Source: Dinoroseobacter sp. (GTDB taxonomy: Bacteria; Pseudomonadota; Alphaproteobacteria; Rhodobacterales; Rhodobacteraceae). Taken from it: a DNA stretch of 64,000 bases. Location: NCBI GenBank assembly GCA_017643385.1, contig JAEPNN010000009.1:62001-126000 (forward strand), written 5' to 3'. The notes below the pieces were generated by a model that worked only from the letters and a program-made list of their open reading frames with translations, was not told the DNA's origin and did not search any database. Of the stretch, positions 1-8,083 are shown piece after piece. How positions within the stretch are numbered: position 1 is the first letter of the stretch; every line of letters begins with the position of its first letter. The position numbers and the translations under genes are program-made.

Positions 1-310
1 CATGATGAATTTTCTTGCCGAGGATAAACGCAACTCAGACGTCAATGGCTTCCTCAAAGGCCGCATGATCGCGTCATTGAAAGTCCTTGAAGGTGAGTTG
101 AGCACCCGCGACTGGCTCGTGGGCGACGGCCCGACCGTCGCTGACATCTCATGCGCAGGATACCTCTACTACCCCGAACCATTTGGGTTCGACCGCACTC
201 AATTCCCGGCTATCGACGCCTGGCTCACACGCCTGAGTCAAGCTCCCGGCTGGAAACATCCTTATGACTTACTCCCCGCCCCTACCGTGGGCACAGATAA
301 CCGGAGCTAA
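1..310 (+). CDS. Glutathione S-transferase family protein, C-terminal part (5' truncated)
   Basis: The window begins inside this gene, so only its last ~103 codons are visible and the ATG at 2 is probably internal. The visible part is the helical GST C-terminal domain. The stretch DWLVGDGPTVADISCAGYL matches the conserved N-capping box/hydrophobic staple region (xxTxADI) of GSTs, followed by a short tail ending in the Trp-rich helix (DAWLTRLSQAPGW). GSTs conjugate glutathione to electrophiles in the cytosol; the substrate cannot be told. It sits 3 nt upstream of fadA on the same strand and may share its transcript. Confidence 0.85.
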   Translation, partial: MMNFLAEDKRNSDVNGFLKGRMIASLKVLEGELSTRDWLVGDGPTVADISCAGYLYYPEPFGFDRTQFPAIDAWLTRLSQAPGWKHPYDLLPAPTVGTDNRS

Positions 311-313
311 TAA

Positions 314-1525
314 ATGACCGACGCCTATATCTACGACGCCGTCCGCACCCCGCGCGGGAAAGGCCGCAAGGATGGCTCCCTGCACGAAGTAACCTCGGCG
401 CGTTTGTCCGCCGTCGTTCTGAACGAATTGAAAGAACGCAACGGTCTCGATGGCCACGCGGTTGAAGACGTCATCTGGGGCAATGCGACCCAGGTTGCAG
501 AACAGGGCGGATGCCTTGCACGTACGGCGGTGCTGGCATCCGATCTCGACGAAAGCATTCCAGGTCTTTCGATCAATCGCTTCTGCGCAAGTGGCTTGGA
601 GGCTGTGAATCTTGCAGCCAACCAGGTCAAAGGCGGCGCAGGTCAGGCCTACATCGCCGGCGGTGTCGAGATGATGGGCCGCGTCGCAATGGGCAGTGAT
701 GGCGCGGCAATTGCCGTCGATCCATCGATTGCGATGAAAACCTACTTCGTCCCCCAAGGCATTTCCGCTGACATCATCGCCACCGAATACGGTTTCTCCC
801 GTGATGATGCCGATGCGCTGGCGGTCGAAAGCCAGAGACGCGCGGCCGAAGCCTGGGAAGACAAGCGCTTCGAAAAATCCGTCATCACGGTGCGTGATAC
901 CAACGGTTTGCCAATTCTGGATCACGACGAATACATGCGTCCCGGTACCGACATGCAATCGCTGGGCGGCTTGAAAGCATCCTTCAAAGACATGGGCGAA
1001 AGCATGCCCGGTTTCGACAAGGTTGCACTGATGAAGTACCCGCATTTGGAACGCATTAATCACATTCACCACGCTGGTAATTCCTCCGGCATCGTGGATG
1101 GATCTGCTGGCATCCTGATCGGCAACAAGGAATTCGGTGAGGCCCATGGCCTCAAGCCCCGCGCCGTGATCCGCGCAACCTGCAAGATCGGCACCGACCC
1201 GACCATCATGTTGACGGGTCCGGTTCCGGCAACCGAGAAGATCCTCGCAGACAGCGGGATGAGCATCAATGACATCGACCTCTTTGAGGTGAACGAGGCA
1301 TTCTCCTCGGTCGTGCTGCGCTTCATGCAGGCCTTCGATATCGATCATTCCAAGGTCAACCCAAATGGCGGGTCCATCGCGATGGGCCACCCGCTGGGTG
1401 CGACAGGTGCGATCATTCTCGGCACGCTGCTTGATGAGCTTGAACGCACCGGCAAGGGCACTGGCCTGGCAACGCTTTGCGTGGCCTCTGGTATGGGTGC
1501 CGCCACCATCATCGAGCGCGTCTGA
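314..1525 (+). CDS. fadA: Acetyl-CoA C-acyltransferase (thiolase), beta-oxidation
   Basis: This 403-residue thiolase has the usual family length. It cleaves 3-ketoacyl-CoA with CoA to give acetyl-CoA and a shortened acyl-CoA. The nucleophilic Cys is C91 (NRFCASGLEA), the catalytic His is H359 (GGSIAMGHPLGATGA) and the acid/base Cys is C389 (LCVASGMGAA), all in standard motifs. The ATG at 314 follows a GGAG ribosome site. The stop overlaps the next small ORF (TGATG), and fadB follows, so this is a fadA-(cupin)-fadB operon making the two subunits of a beta-oxidation complex. The alternative, a biosynthetic acetoacetyl-CoA thiolase, is less likely given the fadB neighbour. Confidence 0.95.
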   Translation: MTDAYIYDAVRTPRGKGRKDGSLHEVTSARLSAVVLNELKERNGLDGHAVEDVIWGNATQVAEQGGCLARTAVLASDLDESIPGLSINRFCASGLEAVNLAANQVKGGAGQAYIAGGVEMMGRVAMGSDGAAIAVDPSIAMKTYFVPQGISADIIATEYGFSRDDADALAVESQRRAAEAWEDKRFEKSVITVRDTNGLPILDHDEYMRPGTDMQSLGGLKASFKDMGESMPGFDKVALMKYPHLERINHIHHAGNSSGIVDGSAGILIGNKEFGEAHGLKPRAVIRATCKIGTDPTIMLTGPVPATEKILADSGMSINDIDLFEVNEAFSSVVLRFMQAFDIDHSKVNPNGGSIAMGHPLGATGAIILGTLLDELERTGKGTGLATLCVASGMGAATIIERV

Positions 1526-1764
1526 TGCAAAGGCTCGACCTCACACAACTTCCGGTCGTGGCAGGGTCGAGGTACGCCCCAAACACCCCTCTTGGCTATC
1601 GCGTCGCAAAGCGAACGGATGCCTCCGCCGAATTCCTCCTCGAAGGCACTGACTTGCTGAATGACGAGGTCACCTATTCCGATGTCGAACTGAAAGTGAA
1701 GACCGCTAATTCAGGTTCAACCTTCACTCACCATGACGGCACACCCTTTCAGGGAGCAAAATAA
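1525..1764 (+). CDS. Shortened cupin-family ORF between fadA and fadB (probable internal deletion)
   Basis: A 79-codon ORF whose ATG overlaps the fadA stop (TGATG) and whose TAA directly abuts the fadB ATG. Residues 1-17 (MQRLDLTQLPVVAGSRY) look like the start of small single-domain cupins. Residues ~24-75 (YRVAKRTDASAEFLLEGT, then TYSDVELKV and FTHHDGTPF) look like the last strands and tail of the same family. The metal-binding core with its HxH motif, some 65-70 residues, is absent. I infer an in-frame deletion of the middle of a formerly full-length cupin gene. It may persist only because it couples fadA and fadB translation. The similarity is from memory of the family, not a search. A true short protein of unknown role is possible. 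Confidence 0.6.
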   Translation: MQRLDLTQLPVVAGSRYAPNTPLGYRVAKRTDASAEFLLEGTDLLNDEVTYSDVELKVKTANSGSTFTHHDGTPFQGAK

Positions 1765-3963
1765 ATGACTGATTTTACGCTTGAAAAACATGATGATGGT
1801 GTCGCGATCATCACCTGGGACTGCCCCGGCAAAGTTATGAATGTGCTTACACGCGAGGCGTTTTCCCTCGTGGAGAATATGCTCGACGACTGTCTGGCCG
1901 ATGATGCTGTCAAAGGCATTGTGATCACCTCGGGCAAGCCGGACTTCGCGGCTGGCATGGACCTGAACGTCCTTGCTGCCGTCGCCGCAGAAGGTGGCGA
2001 TGCGCCGGAACAAGCAACGTTTGACTTCATCATGAATGGCCACCGCATCCTGCGCAAAATAGAACGCGCGGGTATGGACCCAAAAACCTTGAAGGGCGGC
2101 AAGCCGATTGCAACCGCGATGCCTGGTACCGGTCTGGGCATCGGTTTTGAAATCCCGCTTGCCACACACCGCATCTTCGCTGCGCCAAACCCCAAGGCGA
2201 AAATTGGTCTGCCTGAAATTCTCGTGGGTATCTTCCCGGGCGCAGGCGGAACTACGCGCCTTGTCCGCAAGATGGGCGCGATGGCCGCATCGCCTTACCT
2301 GCTTGAGGGCAAGACACTTGCCCCCGAAAAAGCCAAGGCTGCTGGTCTGATCGATGAAGTGGCCGATGATCCGGTTCAGGCCGCCCGCGAATGGGTTCTG
2401 AACGCCACGGACGGCGATATCGTGAAACCTTGGGATGCCAAAGGTTACAAAATGCCAGGTGGCGCACCCTATCACCCTGCGGGCTTCATGACCTATGTCG
2501 GGGCCTCCGCAATGGTGCACGCAAATACCTGGGGTGTTTATCCCGCCGCCAAAGCGCTGCTGAGCGCGGCTTATGAAGGCGCACTCGTTCCATTCGACAC
2601 CGCGCTGACAATCGAAGCGCGTCACTTCACGGGTGTTTTGTGTCACCCATCTTCGTCCGCCATGATCCGCTCGCTCTTCATCAATAAGGGCGCATTGGAA
2701 AAAGGCGCGGTGCGCCCTGAAGGGGTTGAGGACCAAAAAGTCAAAAAGGTCGGCATCCTTGGTGCAGGTATGATGGGTGCGGGCATCGCCTATGTTTCGG
2801 CAAAAGCGGGCATCGAAGTTGTGCTGCTGGACCAGAAGCAAGAAGCGGCAGACAAAGGAAAAGCCTATTCCGAGACCCTGCTTGATAAAGCCATCAGCCG
2901 GAAACGTTCCACGCCTGAGAAGAAAGAGGCGTTGCTGAACCTCATCGAGGCCACAACTGACTATCAGGCGCTCAAGGATTGCGACCTGATCGTTGAAGCA
3001 GTGTTCGAGGATCCCGGCATCAAGGCCACTGTCACCAAGGCCGTGGAGGAGGTTGTCGGCGAAGACACCATCTTTGCCACCAATACGTCCACCCTGCCGA
3101 TCAGTGAACTGGCCAAAGCCAGCGCCCGGCCCGAGCAATTCATCGGCATCCACTTCTTCTCGCCCGTCGACAAGATGCTCTTGGTGGAGATCATCAAAGG
3201 CAAGGAAACCGGTGATCGTGCAACAGCCAAAGCGCTCGATTACGTACGCCAGATCCGTAAGACGCCGATCGTGGTCAATGACGCCCGGTTCTTCTACGCA
3301 AACCGGTGCATCATCCCCTACATCAACGAAGGGATCCGCATGGTCAAAGAGGGTGTCGCACCCGCTATGATCGAGCATGCGGCAAAGTTGGTGGGCATGC
3401 CTCTTGGTCCTTTGCAGCTGGTGGATGAAACATCGATCGACCTTGGGGTCAAAATCGCCAAAGCGACAAAGGCTGCCATGGGCGACGCCTACCCAGATTC
3501 AGCTGTCGACGAAGTTATTTTCTGGATGGCAGACGAAGGGCGGCTTGGGAAAAAGGCAAACGCCGGTTTCTATGAGTATGACGAGAAAGGCAAACGACAG
3601 GGCCTCTGGTCCGGGCTCGCAGACCAATACCCGGTTGCTGCAGACCAGCCCGAGCTGATCGAGGTGCAACATCGCCTGCTCTTTGCGCAGGTTCTCGAAG
3701 CGGTTCGCGCGCTTGAGGAAGGCGTTCTGATGGATATCCGCGAGGGTGACGTGGGCGCGATCCTTGGCTGGGGCTTTGCCCCCTGGTCGGGTGGCCCACT
3801 CTCGTGGCTTGATATGCTGGGTGCGCCCTACACCGCTGAACGGTGTGACGCATTGCAAGCCGCTTATGGCGACCGTTTTGCCTGCCCCGATCTGCTGCGT
3901 GACATGGCGAAGAAAAGTCAGAAGTTCTACAAACGCTTCGCCCCCGAAGCCAAGGCGGCCTGA
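1765..3963 (+). CDS. fadB: Beta-oxidation multifunctional protein: enoyl-CoA hydratase / 3-hydroxyacyl-CoA dehydrogenase
   Basis: This 732-residue protein has an N-terminal crotonase domain (~1-190, oxyanion-hole segments SGKPDFAAGMDL and GTGLGIGFEIPLATH). A Rossmann domain starts near residue 328 (GILGAGMMGAGIAYVSAKAG), and two C-terminal 3-hydroxyacyl-CoA dehydrogenase helical domains carry the HFFSPVDKM and NRCIIPYINEG motifs. It hydrates enoyl-CoA and oxidises L-3-hydroxyacyl-CoA with NAD, passing the product to FadA. Length and domain order are normal for FadB/FadJ. The ATG at 1765 has a GGGAG ribosome site within the tail of the preceding small ORF. It ends before a strong terminator, closing the fad operon. 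Confidence 0.95.
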   Translation: MTDFTLEKHDDGVAIITWDCPGKVMNVLTREAFSLVENMLDDCLADDAVKGIVITSGKPDFAAGMDLNVLAAVAAEGGDAPEQATFDFIMNGHRILRKIERAGMDPKTLKGGKPIATAMPGTGLGIGFEIPLATHRIFAAPNPKAKIGLPEILVGIFPGAGGTTRLVRKMGAMAASPYLLEGKTLAPEKAKAAGLIDEVADDPVQAAREWVLNATDGDIVKPWDAKGYKMPGGAPYHPAGFMTYVGASAMVHANTWGVYPAAKALLSAAYEGALVPFDTALTIEARHFTGVLCHPSSSAMIRSLFINKGALEKGAVRPEGVEDQKVKKVGILGAGMMGAGIAYVSAKAGIEVVLLDQKQEAADKGKAYSETLLDKAISRKRSTPEKKEALLNLIEATTDYQALKDCDLIVEAVFEDPGIKATVTKAVEEVVGEDTIFATNTSTLPISELAKASARPEQFIGIHFFSPVDKMLLVEIIKGKETGDRATAKALDYVRQIRKTPIVVNDARFFYANRCIIPYINEGIRMVKEGVAPAMIEHAAKLVGMPLGPLQLVDETSIDLGVKIAKATKAAMGDAYPDSAVDEVIFWMADEGRLGKKANAGFYEYDEKGKRQGLWSGLADQYPVAADQPELIEVQHRLLFAQVLEAVRALEEGVLMDIREGDVGAILGWGFAPWSGGPLSWLDMLGAPYTAERCDALQAAYGDRFACPDLLRDMAKKSQKFYKRFAPEAKAA

Positions 3964-3988
3964 ACAACCTGAACTGAAGTTGACCGGA

Positions 3989-4016
3989 AAAGGCCCTCAA
4001 CTCGAGGGCCTTTTTC
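3989..4016 (+). terminator. Bidirectional intrinsic terminator after fadB
   Basis: The stem GGCCCTC/GAGGGCC (loop AACTC) is followed by TTTTTCTTT on the plus strand. On the minus strand the same stem is followed by a TTTT run, so it can also end the convergent acyltransferase-like gene whose stop is at 4024. Confidence 0.9.
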
Positions 4017-4023
4017 TTTGGAT

Positions 4024-4812
4024 CTACAGAGCGCCCCACTCTGCCCGCAAATCCTCGTACATGTGGCTCATGATTTCTTGGGCGGCGCCCGCAAAGTCAC
4101 GAGCATCTTGTTCTGGTATGCCGGTGGTAGAAATGGGTGTTCCAAACCGCACGCTAATTTTACCGGGACGCGCCCGCAGCGACCCCAGCGGCATCGACTG
4201 ATGCCCCCCGTAGTAAACCACAGGTATCAGAGGCACGCCTCCCCGGATTGCAATCAGACTGGCACCGATCTTGAACCGCGCAACTCCATCCTTGCCGGTC
4301 AGCCGCCCTTCAGCGCCCCAGCCCAATCGCTCACCAGCCAGAACGGCCCCCACCATGCGGTTCATCAAACGCTCGGTGCCGTCACGGTCACCGCGGGGAA
4401 CCAATTCAATCTTTGCTTTCGCGCATGCCTCTTTGGCGAAAGGGAGCTTCCCGTAAAGTTCAGCCGCGGCTGCGCGGTCAATGTGATCCCACATCACTGA
4501 GCCATAAGCGAGCACATCTACAAAAGAAGATTCATTGTACGTGACCACACAGCCCTGACCGATCTTCGGGGGCTCACCAGTGACTTCCACGTGGAGACGC
4601 ACAACTTGCAAAGCCTTCTGACAATGGATCCGGATCATGTCCCGGGCGTGTTTTGGCGTTTTGGCGTTCCGCACAATCCGTCGATTCATAAACGGCATGC
4701 CCAATATCCACTGAGACAGCGCGCGCGCACCGCGCCATCGTTCCACTAAAGGGTTAGCCGCGCTGTTGGCTAGGTCATATTCGGGATGTCTGGGTCCGCC
4801 CTTATTATTCAT
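4024..4812 (-). CDS. PlsC-like lysophospholipid acyltransferase-family protein with altered catalytic motif
   Basis: This 262-residue protein has the layout of the PlsC/LPLAT family. A hydrophobic N-terminal part precedes the block at residues 89-99 (VVTYNESSFVD), an EGRLTGKDG segment where the family has EGTRS, and VPLIPVVYYGG where the family has the substrate-pocket P-x-x-P/V motif. The family catalytic motif is H-x4-D; here the His position is Glu (E94) while the Asp (D99) is kept, and the codon reads GAA. Active members transfer acyl chains from acyl-CoA or ACP to lysophosphatidate at the inner membrane. With the general base gone, this protein may be inactive, work differently or bind lipid only. 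The gene stands alone, convergent with fadB. Confidence 0.75.
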   Translation of the reverse strand: MNNKGGPRHPEYDLANSAANPLVERWRGARALSQWILGMPFMNRRIVRNAKTPKHARDMIRIHCQKALQVVRLHVEVTGEPPKIGQGCVVTYNESSFVDVLAYGSVMWDHIDRAAAAELYGKLPFAKEACAKAKIELVPRGDRDGTERLMNRMVGAVLAGERLGWGAEGRLTGKDGVARFKIGASLIAIRGGVPLIPVVYYGGHQSMPLGSLRARPGKISVRFGTPISTTGIPEQDARDFAGAAQEIMSHMYEDLRAEWGAL

Positions 4813-5237
4813 CTGGCAGAAACCTCGCTTTCAAACCTTAGCTTTGCATCGCCACCTGTGCCTTGAGGCCCGCTTCGTTGCGACTAAGCCATCACGCGTG
4901 TCGTTCCGGATTACTGCAAGTACAGGATAGCCCAGAACACACCTGAAAGTCTCACCACGATGGAAATTCGACGTGTCCTACGAGCTTTCCTAGAAGATAA
5001 AGTGGTGCCCTGCGACGAATATACCCTTGCAGGCGACACATCTAACACAGCGTAGACCCGCATGTTTTGCAGTGACCAGAAGCTTAGGCGCGAACTCCAT
5101 GGACCTGCGTTCCTAAGTGCTAAATCGAGTCACGGCCAATGTCTAGAAAAGTTATCCCAATCCGCAACTATCTTATGACTAATTGTAGTCGAAAATACCT
5201 AGCCTATCGCACAAAAACACAATATGTTGATGCAGCC
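4813..5237. other. 425-bp divergent intergenic region, no gene recognised
   Basis: This stretch separates the minus-strand acyltransferase-like gene from the plus-strand secreted-protein gene. It is visibly more A+T rich than its surroundings, especially 5140-5237, and presumably carries both promoters. The longest Met-initiated plus-strand frame (near 4960, ~31 codons) has no ribosome site or recognisable similarity. I see no tRNA, repeat or hairpin terminator. Confidence 0.5.
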
Positions 5238-5969
5238 ATGCTACGTAAAACGATCATTTCTGCGGCGCTTGCGACCGGCTTTTCCTCAGTTTGCGCCCCA
5301 AGCGCCATGGCTGATGGAGGCGCACTAAATATACGGCTTGCAGTTGCACCGATCATCCAGCTCTATGTTACCGACAACGTTCTAGAGATGGCGGCAGATG
5401 ATATCACCGCTGAAATTCTGGATAGCACCGGATTGGGTCGCTCCGAAGGCCGCGCAGAGTTCTTTGTTGCAGCAAACACGGGCTACAATATCTACCTGTC
5501 CCCTGAAGAAACCTGGGGCCCGTTTGGCGCGGCCAAAGTTAAGTTTGTCGGTCAAAGCAACAGCAGTAATTATATCGCGGGCCAACTCTTTCTGGACACG
5601 GATATGTCTTCCGATGCGCGGACTGGTGGGGATACAGATATCGTAGGTTGGGACCCAACCGCTGGGCTAAATGCGTTTTCGACCTTCTTCTGGCGGAATT
5701 TTCCAGACAGACGTTGGTTGGGCTTCGCGCGGTTCCTTTGGGTTATTTCCGGTGGCACGGTCATCGGACCAAATGATGGCATCGGAAACGTCAGCTATAC
5801 ACAGCCCACAAGCGGCCTCCACCGCTATGGCGTGGGCGCAATATTTGACCCGCAAGACTGGAGCGGAAGCCAGAGAGATGACCTCGATGGTGCGCCTGAG
5901 GGGGCAGAGTCTATTGCGCCTCCTGATGTCTATTCCACAACCGTCACGGTAACCGTCAGCACGGTGTAA
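5238..5969 (+). CDS. Secreted protein of unknown function, predicted beta-rich
   Basis: I chose the ATG at 5238 because it begins a clear signal peptide: MLRKT, a hydrophobic stretch, then a cleavage site after SAMA near residue 25. The frame is open upstream to 5139, but that extension is not coding-like. The mature part (~218 residues) starts LNIRLAVAPIIQLYV, is rich in Gly, Asp and aromatics, contains few Cys, and ends in an alternating Thr/Val strand (STTVTVTVSTV). That ending recalls chaperone-usher-like or spore-coat-U/DUF4402 secreted beta-sandwich proteins, but I cannot assign a family firmly. No usher or chaperone gene is adjacent. It probably lies in the periplasm or outside the cell. 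Confidence 0.7.
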   Translation: MLRKTIISAALATGFSSVCAPSAMADGGALNIRLAVAPIIQLYVTDNVLEMAADDITAEILDSTGLGRSEGRAEFFVAANTGYNIYLSPEETWGPFGAAKVKFVGQSNSSNYIAGQLFLDTDMSSDARTGGDTDIVGWDPTAGLNAFSTFFWRNFPDRRWLGFARFLWVISGGTVIGPNDGIGNVSYTQPTSGLHRYGVGAIFDPQDWSGSQRDDLDGAPEGAESIAPPDVYSTTVTVTVSTV

Positions 5970-5998
5970 CAACGACTGACGTCGTGACTGGCAAGATA

Positions 5999-6907
5999 TC
6001 AGATCGATCTCTCCTTTGCGCTTCTGCTCCTCAAAACGATGACAATGCCCGCACCAACGATCAGCATAATCCCGAAAAAGCCTGTAAGGCTCGGCAGATC
6101 CCCCCAAAGTACGTAACCCCAGAACACAGCGAAAATCAGAAACACGTATTCAAACACGGCAACGTAAGACGCTTCGGCGATTTGGTACGCCCGTACGATA
6201 CATGCAACTCCAATCAGGGAGCCAACTGCTTGCATTAGTGTCAGCCATAAGAACTGCTCGCTCATTGGCTGCCAACCCATCGTGAAAAAGCTACTGCCAT
6301 TGACAGTCAAGCTCATGACGACAACACCGCACATGCCGAACACACCCAAGGTCACGAACATATTCATCAACATCGCAGTCGTTGTCTCATCTGCGCAAAG
6401 ACGGCGCGTCATAACTGCGCCGGCAGCGTAAAACGCCCCGGCCAACGCGGGCATAAACGTCACCAAATCAAACGCGCTTTCGCCGGGGTTCAGGATCAGC
6501 ACCACGCCCCCAAATCCAACCGCGACTGATAGAATACGCCAAATCCCCACCGGAGCGCGAAAGACCACTATGGTCAGGATCAAAACCCAGATGGGTGAGG
6601 TGAACAGCCCAGCCCCGGCAACAGCCGCAGGCATCACGCCAAGCGCCCCAAAATACATGTACATCGAAATCGCGATCATCAGCGATCGAGGCGTAACAGC
6701 CCAAAATCGCTTGGGACGCCATTCAAGCTTCATCAATAATATGCAGGCAACGAGAATTGGAACCACCATCGTCGCCCGCACGAAATGGAACTGCCAAATA
6801 CCAGCTTCTTCCGCGATACGGCGGACATAGTTATCCGTAAAGCCTATGAATGCCATGGCCACTGTGATCAGGCCTAAGGCCGCCAGAATGGGATTTCTGC
6901 TTTGCAT
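5999..6907 (-). CDS. EamA/DMT-family membrane transporter
   Basis: A ~302-residue integral membrane protein with about ten hydrophobic helices arranged as two EamA repeats, the hallmark of the drug/metabolite transporter superfamily. It ends in a basic tail (VLRSRSAKERSI). The start at 6907 is preferred over the frame opening at 6970 because a strong ribosome site (AAGGGGAAG) lies just upstream and the shorter N-terminus enters the first helix directly. DMT proteins move metabolites such as amino acids or nucleosides across the inner membrane; nothing here shows the substrate. It converges on the secreted-protein gene with 29 bp between stops. Confidence 0.88.
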   Translation of the reverse strand: MQSRNPILAALGLITVAMAFIGFTDNYVRRIAEEAGIWQFHFVRATMVVPILVACILLMKLEWRPKRFWAVTPRSLMIAISMYMYFGALGVMPAAVAGAGLFTSPIWVLILTIVVFRAPVGIWRILSVAVGFGGVVLILNPGESAFDLVTFMPALAGAFYAAGAVMTRRLCADETTTAMLMNMFVTLGVFGMCGVVVMSLTVNGSSFFTMGWQPMSEQFLWLTLMQAVGSLIGVACIVRAYQIAEASYVAVFEYVFLIFAVFWGYVLWGDLPSLTGFFGIMLIVGAGIVIVLRSRSAKERSI

Positions 6908-7063
6908 GCTTCCCCTTACCGCGGCGAATGCCGGCCAGCACAACCGATTGCGACATAGAACCTGACGCACAGGTCAAAACAACGATGTAAGATTGCGCCA
7001 GCGCCTTGTGATGGCATAGTATCGCACCATAACAAAACCTGAGCAGAAAAGGCGTGTGCCCTC

Positions 7064-8083
7064 GTGACCGCGCTGAACGCCTACATAAGATTGGAAAGCA
7101 CCGGGCTTTGGCGCGCAGAACCCGGCGCCCAAAGACGTGATGTCTATGTCTTTCTGGGCGACGCATCTCTCGTTGTTGCCGACAAGTCCGAAAGTGCGCT
7201 TAGTCACTGGTCGCTTCCGGCGATCGAGCGCCAGAATCCTGGCAAGACACCTGCGATTTTCATGCCAGGGTCAGACACCAGTGAGACCCTCGAGATCGAT
7301 GATCCCGAGATGATTTCAGCCATTGAGAAGGTTCAAGCTGCCGTCCATGCCGCTGACCCAAAACCCGGCAGGCTCAGGCTTTGGGCAGGTTTAAGCATGC
7401 TGGCAGTGCTCGGAGGCCTTGCCGTTTTCTGGCTGCCAGATGCGGTTGTCGCACACGCCGAACGTGTTGTTCCCCAAACGACACGATCCGAGCTTGGCAA
7501 CCGCGTTTTGACCCACGCAGAAAAGCTTGCGGGCGATCGGTGCGACGGGCCCGCAGGGAAGCGCGTGTTGGACCGGTTGGCGCAACGACTGGTGCCTGAC
7601 ACTGGCTTGCATCTGGTGATTGTCGGACGCTGGCCAAATACCACCGGCCATCTGCCAGGCAATATCATTTTGTTGGACCGTGAACTGATAGACGTTCATG
7701 ACACGCCTGACGTTTTAGCCGGTCACGCGATTGCTGAGTTCGCACGCGCTCAGCAGGTATCTGCGCTGTCAGACATCATGCGCGATGTGGGCACATTTCA
7801 CGCGCTGCGCTTCCTTGCCACCGGGCAGATAAGCGACACCGCGCTCCAACGCCATACCGATCAGATGATTTCGCGTCCAAGAACGAACATCTCCAGCGCC
7901 GCTTTGGTCGCGGCCTTTGAGACTGCCCGCATTCCAGCGAGACCCTACGCAAACAACTCTGAAGAGTCTGACCAGGTCAAAGAACGTCTGCTCATTCGCG
8001 ACCCCTATGTGGCTGGGATTGCGCCGACCATTCTGTCCGACAACGACTGGGTCACCTTACAATCTATTTGTGAAAGCACTTAG
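7064..8083 (+). CDS. Membrane-anchored M48-like protein with degenerate zinc site
   Basis: This 339-residue protein starts at a GTG. Residues 1-100 are a soluble domain and ~103-124 a single transmembrane helix (WAGLSMLAVLGGLAVFWLP). The C-terminal region resembles the M48/BepA-like peptidase fold. LPGNIILLDRELID corresponds to the LPGG-hold strand before the active helix, and TPDVLAGHAIAEFARA to the helix that carries HExxH. In that alignment HExxH reads AEFAR (residues 224-228): both His are lost and Glu is kept. It is therefore probably a non-catalytic membrane protein exposed to the periplasm, perhaps a chaperone-like relative. The assignment rests on pattern memory, not a search. Its stop interlocks with the convergent SPOR gene (TTAG). 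Confidence 0.6.
   Translation: MTALNAYIRLESTGLWRAEPGAQRRDVYVFLGDASLVVADKSESALSHWSLPAIERQNPGKTPAIFMPGSDTSETLEIDDPEMISAIEKVQAAVHAADPKPGRLRLWAGLSMLAVLGGLAVFWLPDAVVAHAERVVPQTTRSELGNRVLTHAEKLAGDRCDGPAGKRVLDRLAQRLVPDTGLHLVIVGRWPNTTGHLPGNIILLDRELIDVHDTPDVLAGHAIAEFARAQQVSALSDIMRDVGTFHALRFLATGQISDTALQRHTDQMISRPRTNISSAALVAAFETARIPARPYANNSEESDQVKERLLIRDPYVAGIAPTILSDNDWVTLQSICEST

Noticed and set aside
269-1390. 373-codon minus-strand open frame over fadA
   Set aside because: Shadow of the thiolase gene; composition and sequence unlike a protein.
1717-3378. 553-codon minus-strand open frame over fadB
   Set aside because: It is antisense to a clear fadB reading frame; such frames arise from codon bias in G+C-rich genes. 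No ribosome site or family motif.
4960-5055. 31-codon ORF in the gap before the secreted protein
   Set aside because: Too short, no ribosome site, no similarity.
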